DNA of 64,000 nt from Pararhodonellum marinum (lineage in GTDB: Bacteria; Bacteroidota; Bacteroidia; Cytophagales; Cyclobacteriaceae), in contig NZ_JACEFJ010000001.1 of assembly GCF_015354735.1 (NCBI RefSeq), forward strand, positions 496,001 through 560,000, written 5' to 3'. A model generated the notes under the pieces. It was not told the DNA's origin, searched no databases, and saw nothing but the letters and a program-made list of their open reading frames with translations. The position numbers and the translations under genes were made by a program. The number at the start of each line of letters is the position of its first letter. Positions within the stretch are counted from its first letter, which is position 1. Shown here in pieces: positions 55,750-64,000 of this stretch.

Positions 55750-56775
55750 TCATTTTATTACCTCTCCACGGACATAAGCTGCCTCCCTTTCCTCTACCAA
55801 ATGTTCATTTCTAAAATAATCTTCCCTTAGATTCTTTACGCCAACATAGCCTCCCAGGGCTGCTGCGATCCCTCCAAGGATGAGAGCAATGGCAAGGTAC
55901 ATGGCAGCATCACCTGCTGCCTCAGCAATTTTCTCGGCTTGTGCCCTGGCAGTTTCTTCTGCTTCTTGCAAAAATTCTTCAAATTCCTCCCTCGCCCTTT
56001 CAAACTCACCAAATGTATTTTCAACAGTTTGCTTGGCTTCATTTTCGCTCATGTCAGTACGCTCTACAAGGATATTGACTAAGGCTTGTTTATCTAATGC
56101 TTCAAATGATTGCTCAAATCTGTTTTTCGACTGGCTCAATACACCTTCAACTTTTGCATCTCTGCTGCCTGGGCTTTGTGCTGCTTCTTGAGCATCTGAA
56201 GCAGACCTTTGTGCTTGTGATTCTAAGTAGTCCGGATCGAGCTCATCTTTATCGGTATCCTCCAGCAGTGAATAAAATTCATCTCTGGCATCATCAAGAG
56301 AAAGTTCCAGGTTCTCAAATTGTTCCTTTACTACCGGCCCCAGTTGATTCTCTACCACTTGACCTGTGGCTGAAAGGACTCCTCCAACGAGATTCCCCAC
56401 ACCAGAAATGATACTTCCTATCACGGAAGTTAGCAGCCAGGCAGAAACAAGTGAATACAATGCCCAAGTCATGACTCCGTGGACCACCCCGCTAAAACTT
56501 GCGAATGAAACTCCGACTCGAGCTGCAACAAAACCGCCTATGAAAAGCACGATTAGGTTACTCAGGACCCACCAAATGATTGAGCCGGTTCCTAACCCAC
56601 TTAATGGATTGGTTTCCTCAGTAGGCTCTATGCTCCACAATCCAATTGCTAATCCGATCAAATTCAGAATCAACATGATCGATAAGGCTGCAACGGTACC
56701 TCCTAAAATTGCCCTCCATGAAATTCCTTTTGGTGGCACTTTGTGGTAAGAATTTAAATTGCTGGTCGTTTCCAT
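55750..56775 (-). CDS. Membrane protein of unknown function, with acidic coiled segment
   Basis: A 341-residue protein with about three N-terminal membrane helices (about 22-46, 68-88, 100-128) containing GISWRAILGGTVAALSIMLILNL and LIVLFIGGFVAARVGVSF, and a single C-terminal helix (about 292-315: MYLAIALILGGIAAALGGYVGV). Between them lies a long hydrophilic, A/E/Q/D-rich region (about 150-285) predicted to be coiled or disordered. I do not recognise the family confidently; it resembles hypothetical membrane proteins often placed near stress genes. It is followed by the hairpin at 55708. Confidence 0.7.
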   Translation of the reverse strand: METTSNLNSYHKVPPKGISWRAILGGTVAALSIMLILNLIGLAIGLWSIEPTEETNPLSGLGTGSIIWWVLSNLIVLFIGGFVAARVGVSFASFSGVVHGVMTWALYSLVSAWLLTSVIGSIISGVGNLVGGVLSATGQVVENQLGPVVKEQFENLELSLDDARDEFYSLLEDTDKDELDPDYLESQAQRSASDAQEAAQSPGSRDAKVEGVLSQSKNRFEQSFEALDKQALVNILVERTDMSENEAKQTVENTFGEFERAREEFEEFLQEAEETARAQAEKIAEAAGDAAMYLAIALILGGIAAALGGYVGVKNLREDYFRNEHLVEEREAAYVRGEVIK

Positions 56776-57189
56776 ATTCTTTAATTTTGGTTTACATGTA
56801 AGAAATATTACTTTGACATTGACTATGAAAATATTTTTAGTTTTTATTTTTTAACTATTTCTAGCCATAACAACTTTAAATATCATATAACTAAACCGGA
56901 AGCTTATTATATATTACCATAAAAAAATTATACAAAAACAAGATTTGGGAATGGCTGAGATTCAAAGTTTCTAGCAGTCTGACTTCACTTGTGAGTTACA
57001 AAAAGCAAGCATTCAAAGGTTGGTGGTATTTAATCTATGGTAAAAAGCAGATAGCTTCACAGAAGGTAGCCATCCTGAAGATCCAATCTTTTGTGTATTT
57101 TCTAAATTGGTTTTTGTACAATTTTCTTAAAGCAGGAAGCTTAAACTTACCCATGGAATAGGATGACCACTCATTATTTTGTTCTCCTA
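56776..57189. other. Intergenic region with a possible gene relic
   Basis: Between the SDR gene (minus) and the membrane protein gene. On the plus strand, a stop-free frame of about 88 codons runs from just after a TAA (56892) to the TAG at 57159-57161. It has a GTG at 56991 and reads as W/K-rich, protein-like sequence (KQAFKGWWYLIYGKKQI; ILKIQSFVYFLNWFLYNFLK) but no ATG until its last codons. It may be a decayed gene. No motif is assigned. Confidence 0.35.
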
Positions 57190-57942
57190 TTACTGCGCCA
57201 GGTAACCACCATCTACATTGTAGTAGGCACCGGTTACGAAGGAAGCTTTGTCAGAGTTTAGCCACAAGGCCAGTTCCGCCACCTCTTCAGATTTTCCCAA
57301 TCGGCCAATAGGATGTAATCCTACCAATGATTTCAAAGTGTCATCATCTAGGTTGTTGGTAAGTAAAGGTGTCTCTATATACCCTGGTCCAATGGAATTA
57401 ACGCGGATACTTTTTTGGGCATATTCCAAGGCTGCGGCTTCAGTAAGGCCGATAACACCATGTTTGGAAGCTACATAGGCAGAAGAATTTGGCGTACCCA
57501 CTTTGCCAAGAATTGACGCTACGTTTACAATACTGCCTCCACCTGACTCCATCATAGCTGGAATTTGGTACCGCATGCCATAGAAAACACCTGAAAGGTT
57601 AATGGCAATGGTTTTGTCCCACCCTTCAATAGGATAATCTCCAATTAGACCCATGGGTCCGGCTATTCCTGCATTGTTCACCGCGATGTGCAAAGCGCCA
57701 AATTGTTCAACAGCTTGCTCCACTACATTTTTGCAATCTGCTGACTTGGAGGTATCAGCTTTCACAAAAATAGCCTCACCGCCTTTCGATTTGATATCAT
57801 CAACTGTTTCATTGCTTCCCTTTTCATCAATATCTGAGACAACGATTTTTGCACCCTCTGCTGCATACAAAAGGGCAATGGCCTTACCTATTCCTGAAGC
57901 ACCACCGGTTATAATAGCCACTTTGTTCTCTAAAACTCCCAT
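57190..57942 (-). CDS. SDR-family oxidoreductase
   Basis: A 250-residue classical short-chain dehydrogenase. It has the NAD(P)-binding TGGASGIGKA (TGxxxGxG), the acidic SDIDE after beta-2, suggesting NAD(H) preference, NNAG, the catalytic Tyr-Lys in SSAYVASKHGVIG, and IRVNSIGPGYIETPL. Closest types are glucose 1-dehydrogenase-like or 3-oxoacyl-ACP reductase-like SDRs; the substrate is unknown. Start is ATG 57942. No operon partner is within 240 bp. Confidence 0.93.
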   Translation of the reverse strand: MGVLENKVAIITGGASGIGKAIALLYAAEGAKIVVSDIDEKGSNETVDDIKSKGGEAIFVKADTSKSADCKNVVEQAVEQFGALHIAVNNAGIAGPMGLIGDYPIEGWDKTIAINLSGVFYGMRYQIPAMMESGGGSIVNVASILGKVGTPNSSAYVASKHGVIGLTEAAALEYAQKSIRVNSIGPGYIETPLLTNNLDDDTLKSLVGLHPIGRLGKSEEVAELALWLNSDKASFVTGAYYNVDGGYLAQ

Positions 57943-58228
57943 CTTGTTATTGGTTTAAGTGATTCCGTTAATTATCAATACAAAGATGCAGGCAATAATA
58001 GGGGAGGGGGTTACAAAAATCTGTCAAAGAATTGCAAATTCAAGAGATGATTTTTTCAGGTCCTGCCTAATTTTGGGATAAATGAAATAAGAAAGTTTTT
58101 TTGAATTTTCAACCTGGAGAAGGAACCGCAAGTGGACCTGTGTAAAAAACACGAATTTCTTTAACGGAACATTTGCGAAACCAAGCAATATTTCTTTGGT
58201 TCACAAAACCTTCTTTGGTATTAGCCAA

Positions 58229-58372
58229 AATGCCAGTAAAAAGGTAATTCAATACAATTCTCGCCGGCAAACTGAAATGTCCGGTACATCTCCGCAGGTC
58301 TTCCGACTTCAGACCTGTTTGAAGAAGAATATTGGGTTACTGGCAAAGAAGCGGATATGCAAGTATTTGAAA
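58229..58372 (+). repeat. Dispersed structured repeat, copy B
   Basis: About 144 bp, in opposite orientation to copy A at 40280-40421. Shared blocks include 'acaattctcgcc.gcaaa.tgaaatgtccggtac' and 'gtttgaagaagaatat.gggtta.tggcaaagaagcggat'. Between them copy B forms a hairpin with 7-nt perfect arms (CAGGTCT and AGACCTG) around a 9-nt loop (TCCGACTTC); copy A has a different, 6 bp shorter core there. It lies between the SDR and MscS genes, in the otherwise empty 57943-58474 tract. Confidence 0.85.
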
Positions 58373-58474
58373 AGGGAGTCTTTCTTTTTTTACCAAGTAG
58401 CCGGTGCTTACAAAGCTTCCTTTACATTAATTCAAAACTTAAATCAGCTAAAAAAAAGAAGTTTGAATATCAAC

Positions 58475-59539
58475 TCATTTTGAATTTGGGAAATTTACTT
58501 TTTCCGGATTTTTCTTAAGTTCATCCATCACTGTTTCAAAAAGCGCATTTTTGACCTTACCGGAATTCTTTGGTTCAACCAGGTATCGTACAATCACTTC
58601 TATCCAGGTGTTCTCATGGGCTCTGAAAATAACCGAAGGAAACTCGTTTACATCCAACTCATCTACAGGGGTGTCTGCCAAAATTTTCTTGAAGCGCGTA
58701 ACCCTTCTCACCATAGCTTCGCCAATTTTCACTTCCACAATGCGTTTGATGGTAGCACCGATAAATTTAAAATCGCTATCATAGGAGATGAAGAAACTTA
58801 GCTCGTTCCAGATGAAAGGGAATAATGGCCAGGAATAATTGTACACATATTCACTGAATACTTTGGAGTTGGCAAATCTTATGATACGTCCACTTGGATG
58901 GTCTGCAGATAAATAATCTCCATTAAATTCCCAAAGGGTGGTATCCAGATAGCTGACATTGATTACATCACCAAACACATTGCCTATCCGTATCCGCTCA
59001 CCTACTTCATAAGGCTTACGGATAAGAATATACAGCCATCCAAAAAAACTCGTAATTGGATTTTGCAGGGCAAAGCCAAGGATCAATGATACAATACCAA
59101 ATGAAACCAATGCCGTGTACCAGTTGGCAAAAAGCAGGGAAAGTAAAATGAAAAGGATAAATAGGCCTCCAAAAAAGTCCGCAACACGATTAAAATTGAA
59201 GACCTTGGTTTTATCGTCTATTTTGCGGTCAAATATTTTCTTTACAAGCCTGGTTGCTAATAATACCAAAGAAATCAACATGACCGCGAGTACAATTTTT
59301 TGCGCCAGCGGGATATAGCTGCTAGAAATGGGCAATCGGTCCCAGCCCAAAAGAAAGTATAGGACAACACAGCTCAAAAAAATGATAGCCGTTAAGCCAA
59401 TCAAGGGTACTTCCTTCTTTAAAGCATCAATGCTTTCCATCTGTACAGAAATAGAGGTTTCGCTTAAGGCTCTTTTTACTTTCTCATCCTTTTTGATGTT
59501 CTCTATTTCTTGATCTTCCAAAGGGTCCGAAGCTTCCAT
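58475..59539 (-). CDS. MscS-family mechanosensitive ion channel
   Basis: A 354-residue protein with four or five membrane helices (about 45-65, 80-100, 120-145, 150-170) and an MscS pore/beta domain. The pore-lining helix is ALVSFGIVSLILGFALQNPITSFFGWLYILIRKPYEVGERIRIG, with FGDVINVSYLDTTL as the beta-domain start. It releases solutes during hypo-osmotic shock. The N-terminus is an acidic cytosolic extension (~45 residues), and the C-terminal vestibule is short. No partner gene is adjacent. Confidence 0.93.
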   Translation of the reverse strand: MEASDPLEDQEIENIKKDEKVKRALSETSISVQMESIDALKKEVPLIGLTAIIFLSCVVLYFLLGWDRLPISSSYIPLAQKIVLAVMLISLVLLATRLVKKIFDRKIDDKTKVFNFNRVADFFGGLFILFILLSLLFANWYTALVSFGIVSLILGFALQNPITSFFGWLYILIRKPYEVGERIRIGNVFGDVINVSYLDTTLWEFNGDYLSADHPSGRIIRFANSKVFSEYVYNYSWPLFPFIWNELSFFISYDSDFKFIGATIKRIVEVKIGEAMVRRVTRFKKILADTPVDELDVNEFPSVIFRAHENTWIEVIVRYLVEPKNSGKVKNALFETVMDELKKNPEKVNFPNSK

Positions 59540-59688
59540 ATTGTTCTAAAGTAAGCTGTGATTTTTGATTGAATGAAGTCTATTTGATTTAAAGTTCTGA
59601 ACATCCCAAAGAAAAAGTGTTACACATTTATAGAAAGTATCATATTTATCACACCTGTTTTTGGGTAGCTTCTCTTTCAAATTTCTAT

Positions 59689-59722
59689 AAATGGGCCGTT
59701 AAGCCACCGTTACTGCCCATTT
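59689..59722. terminator. Hairpin beyond the DUF4180 gene
   Basis: Perfect 8-nt arms (AAATGGGC and GCCCATTT) around 18 nt. It lies about 26 bp past the DUF4180 stop (59748, minus strand). On the plus strand it is followed by T-rich sequence but no plus-strand gene ends there; on the minus strand the tail is TATAG and not a U-run. It may act as a hairpin terminator with a weak tail or be a palindromic element. Confidence 0.4.
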
Positions 59723-59747
59723 TTTGAAAGGCCTATTTGATTTATTG

Positions 59748-60113
59748 TCAGTTTGTATCCGATAGAATTTTTAAGGCTTCATTTGTTGAATTTACAAAGT
59801 TGATATGCTTTCCCTTGTTGCTTTCATGAATGAAGCCTTTTAGGCTTTTACCGGGGAATTTAGAAAAGTCCCCAACTATGGCCAGCCGGACCCGATAGGT
59901 CGAAAATTTTTGGAGTATTTCTCCTGCAATCCCTGTTTTCAGATCAAAAAACCCAGAAGTGATATTTTTCTCCTGAATAACAATTCCATCAAACCCTTGA
60001 TAGTAAAGATTTCCCATTAAGTCCAATCCGTCTTCAGTATTTTTTACAATGATATCATCCGAAGTCACTTGGGCTATTTTAGTGTTCCCAATATGGTGAG
60101 TTTGAATTTCCAT
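59748..60113 (-). CDS. DUF4180 protein
   Basis: A 121-residue soluble protein. It matches DUF4180 (SDDIIVKNTEDGLDLMGNLYYQGFDGIVIQEKNITSGFFDLKTGIAGEILQKFSTYRVRLAIVGDFSKFPGKSLKGFIHESN), a family that often sits near small resistance or regulator genes. Function unknown. Start is ATG 60113, and the rifampin ADP-ribosyltransferase gene lies 139 bp upstream on the same strand. Confidence 0.87.
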   Translation of the reverse strand: MEIQTHHIGNTKIAQVTSDDIIVKNTEDGLDLMGNLYYQGFDGIVIQEKNITSGFFDLKTGIAGEILQKFSTYRVRLAIVGDFSKFPGKSLKGFIHESNKGKHINFVNSTNEALKILSDTN

Positions 60114-60252
60114 TTCAATTGCCTGAATTTAAGAGTTTCACCTCGATGATTCTAAGATTGGCCAATTGTTGATATTTCCAATTCCGGGATCCTTAAACTT
60201 TCCCATCAATTATGTCCATTCGGCAAAAAAGCACAGTCTTGTCAGGATGGTT

Positions 60253-60702
60253 TTAAGCATCATTCAATGAATCAATCCCTTGGTCTTTTAGTTTTTCCAA
60301 TGCGGCTTTCATGGCATTGACTTGCTCGATGGGATGTCCTTTCCATACCAAAATTTCACCTACAACCTTAAACGGCTGGGTTGACCGATAGGACATGGAT
60401 GGGTTCCCAGGGAATTTTTTATCAGTCAGGTCAGGGTCATCCTCAATGGTTCCTGTAGGTTCTACCAAATATATTCTTTCTTTTCCTTCACCATAAGCAA
60501 GCTCAGCTCCCCAGATGGCAGCATCTAATGTGGCCGTCAAAAAAATATGTTTTGCCTTTCTCTTTTGTCCATAATTTGAGTGGAAACCAACTTCGATTAG
60601 GTCCCCAACTTTCAAGTCTGCCTTTGTCCCGTGAAAAAAAGTCTGGGCAAATGGGGTGGCTCCTTGATTGGTTATTTTTTGTTCGTTGTTGTCTTGTTCC
60701 AT
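60253..60702 (-). CDS. arr: NAD+-rifampin ADP-ribosyltransferase
   Basis: A 149-residue Arr enzyme that uses NAD+ to ADP-ribosylate rifamycins and so inactivates them. Family marks: FAQTFFHGTKADLKVGDLI, SNYGQKRKAKHIFLTATLDAAIWGAELAYG, and the catalytic-site region RIYLVEPTGTIEDDPDLTDKKFPGNPSMSYRS. Length is normal for Arr (about 140-150). It appears intact, but whether the host shows resistance cannot be told from sequence. No mobile element is adjacent, so it is probably chromosomal and intrinsic. Start is ATG 60702. Confidence 0.95.
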   Translation of the reverse strand: MEQDNNEQKITNQGATPFAQTFFHGTKADLKVGDLIEVGFHSNYGQKRKAKHIFLTATLDAAIWGAELAYGEGKERIYLVEPTGTIEDDPDLTDKKFPGNPSMSYRSTQPFKVVGEILVWKGHPIEQVNAMKAALEKLKDQGIDSLNDA

Positions 60703-60800
60703 GGTTTAGGATAATGGTAAGCGGGGAGAGTAACAATCAAGGTGCATTCCATATTTTTTTTTTCTAAAGCAGGGGTAGCGGTAAAGATGGATCTGCGATA

Positions 60801-61523
60801 TCATGCCTTGGCAAATTCATTTGCTTTGTTTTTGAATTTACGGTACCACCATATCATCAAGGGTGTGTAAAGAAAATAGGTTACTCCACCGGCCACGGAT
60901 GCCCAAATGAATGAAAACTCATTGATCGCAAGTGTAATTACAATTGAAACTAGTGGAACGGAAAACATGATTAAAAGCCTGTTTTTCTGACTCTTTGTAT
61001 AGAATACTTCATATTTATTTAATTTTAAGGCTTTTTTAATTTTAACAGCCCTCAGGTAAAAGAGAAACAAAACAAAATATAAGGCAAACGCTACAAAACC
61101 ATAGTAAACCATTAAATAGGGCACTTGGTCCCCTTGAATATTCACCTCTATATCTGTATTGAAAAAAAAGTTAGTCAGAAACAAAGTTAAGAACCTAAGC
61201 GGGTACACATAAAAAATCACCAAGGCGATGAATACGGTGTTCAGGATGGTCAGTCTAGTGTCATTGAGTGTGTATATTTCCGAAAACTCCAAATGCTCAT
61301 TCCAAATCAAGACTATAAAGGAAATGCTGATCAAGAATGCAGGCAATGTTTTGGTGAAAGTCAATAAGTCTGCAAAGGAATTGGGGTTTGTCAGGTTGAA
61401 AATAAGCAAGGTGATCGCGATACCAAAAACCGCATCGGTCAGGTTATCTAGCCTTGATGCATTTTCTCCCCGATAATTGATTCTTGGGTCCTGAAGTCTG
61501 TTTTTTATGATTTCATTTCTCAT
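60801..61523 (-). CDS. TMEM175-like potassium channel-family protein (DUF1211)
   Basis: About 240 residues with six predicted membrane helices. The family signature appears near residue 22 as ASRLDNLTDAVFGIAITLLIF, where LTD replaces the FSD of most homologues. IWNEHLEFSEIY follows after TM2. Bacterial TMEM175-like proteins form potassium-permeable channels. The frame extends to a TTG at 61550, but ATG 61523 (MRNEIIKNR) is preferred. It lies near Arr and the methyltransferase, with no overlap. Confidence 0.87.
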   Translation of the reverse strand: MRNEIIKNRLQDPRINYRGENASRLDNLTDAVFGIAITLLIFNLTNPNSFADLLTFTKTLPAFLISISFIVLIWNEHLEFSEIYTLNDTRLTILNTVFIALVIFYVYPLRFLTLFLTNFFFNTDIEVNIQGDQVPYLMVYYGFVAFALYFVLFLFYLRAVKIKKALKLNKYEVFYTKSQKNRLLIMFSVPLVSIVITLAINEFSFIWASVAGGVTYFLYTPLMIWWYRKFKNKANEFAKA

Positions 61524-61584
61524 AGTGGTCTGCCATTTAGCATCTGTCAACCTTATTCATGTATCATTTTAAGAAGTAGTATTG

Positions 61585-62292
61585 TTAGATTTTAATTTTT
61601 TTTCCATGATACATACCTCGGCCAAATAATCCTTTTTCGTCAAATGTAACGTCAAAATCAGCTAGCTGAAATGCCTTTAACATTTCTTCTTTTGACGTCA
61701 GCCGGAGCTTGTGTTCTTCTTGGAAATGTTGAACTCCTTGGTCCTTAGTGCCGACTAAATAATGGAAATTTAATATTGAAAGGTCGCCAGAGGTATAACT
61801 TGTATTCATTCGGCAAATCTTGATGTCTTCATTGTCGATGGTTATCATGTGGACTTTGCCATTTTGCCAGGTATCTTTATTTAACCAAGGTTCAACCATT
61901 ACGAGCCCATCTGTATTTAGGTGCTTATTGAAGCATTTTAAAGCAGCAATAATCTCGTTCATTGTTTGCAGATATCCAATTGAACTAAACAGGCAAATGA
62001 TCACATCATATTGCTTTTCAAGGTCAAACTGCACCATGTTTTCAACCCTGTAATGTCCTGCAGGATTTTTTTTCTTTGAGGTCTCAATGAATTTGGAATT
62101 TAGGTCAATCCCATCAATGGAAAAATGCTTGTTTAAATATCTGTGATGTTCAGAGGTCCCACAACCGATGTCAAGAATGGTTTTACAATCAGGTCGAATT
62201 GCTTTAATTATTCGCAGGATTTCAGCCGACTCTTTTTCATAGTCTTTGAAACTGTACACCAAATCATATAGGTCTGAACTATCTGTGAACAT
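61585..62292 (-). CDS. Class I SAM-dependent methyltransferase
   Basis: A 235-residue methyltransferase. Motif I is ILDIGCGTSEHHRYL, the acidic motif II is in IDGIDLNSKFIE, and motif IV-like region is YDVIICLFSSIGYLQT. It is related to the DesVI/TylM1-like sugar N,N-dimethyltransferases and similar enzymes, but the substrate is uncertain. Start is ATG 62292. It is 61 bp upstream of the TMEM175-like gene's start on the same strand, possibly in the same transcript. Confidence 0.9.
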   Translation of the reverse strand: MFTDSSDLYDLVYSFKDYEKESAEILRIIKAIRPDCKTILDIGCGTSEHHRYLNKHFSIDGIDLNSKFIETSKKKNPAGHYRVENMVQFDLEKQYDVIICLFSSIGYLQTMNEIIAALKCFNKHLNTDGLVMVEPWLNKDTWQNGKVHMITIDNEDIKICRMNTSYTSGDLSILNFHYLVGTKDQGVQHFQEEHKLRLTSKEEMLKAFQLADFDVTFDEKGLFGRGMYHGKKIKI

Positions 62293-62423
62293 AATGGACT
62301 GTTAAAAATGAATCATCCCTTATTTTTTCGACTTACCTTTTTAGGTATATTTAATTTTTCCTGTACCATTATTTTATGAAACCATGTTGGGGAGTAGGGG
62401 AGGTGGTGAAAATGTTTTTCATC

Positions 62424-63119
62424 TTATTTTTCAAAAATTGCAACTGCTCTCACAGGTGAGCCAGTTCCACCTCTAATTCTTAATGGTAAAGCGATAAAAC
62501 GAAATCGTCCTTTACCAATCAACTTATCAAGATTTATCATATTTTCATAATGAGTAAACCCTAATTCGCCACAAATTTGATGAACTTCTCTGTTTGAAAC
62601 TTTAGGCACTCCTGGGGACATGGTTTCAACACCAAATGCTGAAATTTTCTTGTTCCCCAACCAAGTTGCAGTCGCAGAGGAAACGCCTGGTCCATGCTGC
62701 CAATTTTCTGTGCCAAAAAATTTTCTGTAATGGTCTGTATATAGCAAAACAGTATCTCCTTTTTTAATTTCAATACCTGCTTTGTGACAGGCATTTTCTA
62801 TCTCTTCAGGCTCAATAAGCTCGGATAACCCTTTGTGAGAGAAGTTTAAACATATTCCTTCTGTATAAAACATGGAGAGTGGCATAGTGTCTATCGATTG
62901 CCCAACAAACTGACTGCCCATATGATTTAAGGCGTCTACGTGAGTTCCAGTATGCTCGCCAAGTTCCAATTTATAAACACTTGGGGTGATGGTTGTTGGA
63001 TTCGGGATTTTTTCCCATTGCTCATGTGTCGCATAAATGGTCATTTTAACTTTGGGTAGGCCTTTATAGACCGGCATTCCTGAAAAAATTTCCTGGCTAA
63101 GGTCAATTATCTCTGTCAT
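62424..63119 (-). CDS. Cyclase/kynurenine formamidase-like protein
   Basis: A 231-residue member of the cyclase (kynurenine formamidase-like) family. The metal-binding motif is EHTGTHVDALNH (HxGTHxDxxxH), with IDLSQEIFSGMPVYKGLPK at the start and GVETMSPGVPKVSNREVH later. It probably hydrolyses an amide or lactone with a bound metal; kynurenine pathway genes are absent nearby, so the substrate is unknown. Start is ATG 63119. Confidence 0.9.
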   Translation of the reverse strand: MTEIIDLSQEIFSGMPVYKGLPKVKMTIYATHEQWEKIPNPTTITPSVYKLELGEHTGTHVDALNHMGSQFVGQSIDTMPLSMFYTEGICLNFSHKGLSELIEPEEIENACHKAGIEIKKGDTVLLYTDHYRKFFGTENWQHGPGVSSATATWLGNKKISAFGVETMSPGVPKVSNREVHQICGELGFTHYENMINLDKLIGKGRFRFIALPLRIRGGTGSPVRAVAIFEK

Positions 63120-63362
63120 TTAATTTGTCAAGGTATCTATTAATATTACCAACAGAATTCATCTTGGAGATGAAGTGTATTCTGAGCCGCTTTCTTCAGA
63201 CTTTCTGCTTACTTCATAAAGATACAAATTATTGAATTTAACCGGGTTTTTATCCCATCGTAAAAATATTTATTCCGTAGTAGTGTATTTCCTTCCGCTA
63301 TTTCTCATAGCATAAAGTCTGCTTGGTCGTCTCGCCTGATAAGATGTAGCTATTTCTCTCGT

Positions 63363-63857
63363 TCATTCTAGGGAGTGAAGTCCCATTTTATTCCCTTCTG
63401 AGTCAAGAAATTGAGCAAAGAACCCACTTTCATCGGCATGAAGTGATTTTGGTACAAGAATTTTTCCGCCGTTTTTTTCAACCCTATCAAGAATTACTTG
63501 GAGATTGTCTCCACCATTCAAATAGATGGTTACACCTTCCGCTGAAGGTTTATATCCTTCGGCTTTGATAATTACGCCCGTAACCATTTGTTCTTCATAA
63601 GGCCATATTCCCATTTGCATATCTGGCATATCGATTTTTTCAATATCAATGGCCAAAATTGCCTGATAAAATTCAATGGCGCGGGAAATTTCATTTGCTG
63701 GAATTTCAAAGATTGAAACATGACTTTTCATAGTATTTGAATTTTGATTTGCTGGTTCTATGGTTTGTTTTTCAGAACCCTTTTTACTCGGGTTCTGGCA
63801 AGAAGGGAAACATAGTCCAAAAATAACGGTAGTAAAAAGAAAGATCCTGACTCTCAT
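63363..63857 (-). CDS. Exported VOC-family lipoprotein
   Basis: A 164-residue lipoprotein. The signal MRVRIFLFTTVIFGLCFPSC has a lipobox-like FPSC (Cys at 20), followed by a hydrophilic linker, then a VOC/glyoxalase domain starting at HVSIFEIPANEISRAIEFYQAILAIDIEKIDMPDM and ending FAQFLDSEGNKMGLHS. Periplasmic or surface placement of a VOC fold is unusual, and the second case in this window (41298) also carries an N-terminal membrane segment. The substrate is unknown. The last 143 bp of the window, past its start, show no further gene. Confidence 0.82.
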   Translation of the reverse strand: MRVRIFLFTTVIFGLCFPSCQNPSKKGSEKQTIEPANQNSNTMKSHVSIFEIPANEISRAIEFYQAILAIDIEKIDMPDMQMGIWPYEEQMVTGVIIKAEGYKPSAEGVTIYLNGGDNLQVILDRVEKNGGKILVPKSLHADESGFFAQFLDSEGNKMGLHSLE

Positions 63858-64000
63858 TGTTTTCGATGATTATTTTAATCAAAGGTAAACTTAGGGTAAG
63901 TTTCAAAATTGTAATTTTGCGACACCTTAAGTTTTTTTGTATAAAAGTGAAGAAAGGGCCATTTTATCGTCTGTTAAAAAATCTTTCGGGGTAATTCCGG

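Noticed and set aside
58229-58372. Integron attC site
   Set aside because: The hairpin arms are short, no GTTRRRY/RYYYAAC core pair was found in the expected positions, and no integrase or cassette genes are present.

Overview
The window comes from a bacterium of the phylum Bacteroidota, most likely order Cytophagales and close to the Cyclobacteriaceae (Algoriphagus/Echinicola/Cyclobacterium-like). This rests on the gene families: a TamL lipoprotein of the BamA/TamA superfamily, a DUF5686 outer-membrane protein with a carboxypeptidase-regulatory domain, a TonB receptor paired with a DUF4249 lipoprotein, Bat aerotolerance genes, YwqK-type repeats, and NTF2-like, VOC and DUF2911 paralogues. It is chromosomal. 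I see no tRNA, rRNA, CRISPR array, phage, plasmid or intact transposase.

Layout. 0-10.9 kb: a Tat-type aminotransferase cut by the window edge, a 190-bp tandem repeat array, a DUF5686 protein, a PAP2 phosphatase, HemF, TamL, a divergent SpoU-type RNA methyltransferase and an SBF transporter. 10.9-12.1 kb: a gene-free tract made of two near-identical ~470-bp direct repeats plus short iterated motifs. 12.1-23.5 kb: mostly housekeeping (queuosine-precursor transporter, RNase Z and a STAS protein in one coupled operon; PurC; a YwqK-repeat protein; thiolase; a reduced Bat operon; a TonB receptor/DUF4249 pair). 23.5-27 kb: another intergenic repeat, then a two-gene redox signalling pair (cNMP-binding histidine kinase plus a receiver/glutaredoxin-like/thioredoxin-reductase-like fusion). 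27-33.6 kb: S41 peptidase, class C beta-lactamase-like hydrolase, a remnant of an MFS transporter, an ECF-like sigma factor with an unusual tail, quinone oxidoreductase, DHFR-like protein and a double GNAT protein. 33.8-36.2 kb: KatG with a clear terminator. 36-50.5 kb: a patchwork of small regulators and stress or metabolic genes (XRE/DUF2975 pair, two NTF2-like proteins, AraC, DUF4198, exported VOC, GMC dehydrogenase with its small subunit, DUF2911, NudK/DUF4406, Crp/Fnr, EEP hydrolase, ferric-reductase-like flavoprotein followed by a coupled 33-residue membrane peptide). 50.6-55.5 kb: a GH130/GT4/GT4-fusion cluster, plausibly for a mannose-containing glycan. 55.7-63.9 kb: membrane stress protein, SDR, MscS channel, DUF4180, rifampin ADP-ribosyltransferase (Arr), TMEM175-like channel, methyltransferase, cyclase and an exported VOC lipoprotein.

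The most notable items are the redox kinase/fusion pair, the GH130/GT cluster, the 190-bp tandem array whose units carry a hairpin, a dispersed structured repeat present in two inverted copies 18 kb apart, and two short coding features (the 33-residue membrane peptide and the MFS remnant). Several starts were moved from TTG or GTG codons to internal ATG codons, because the protein families and signal peptides fit better there; reasons are given per gene.
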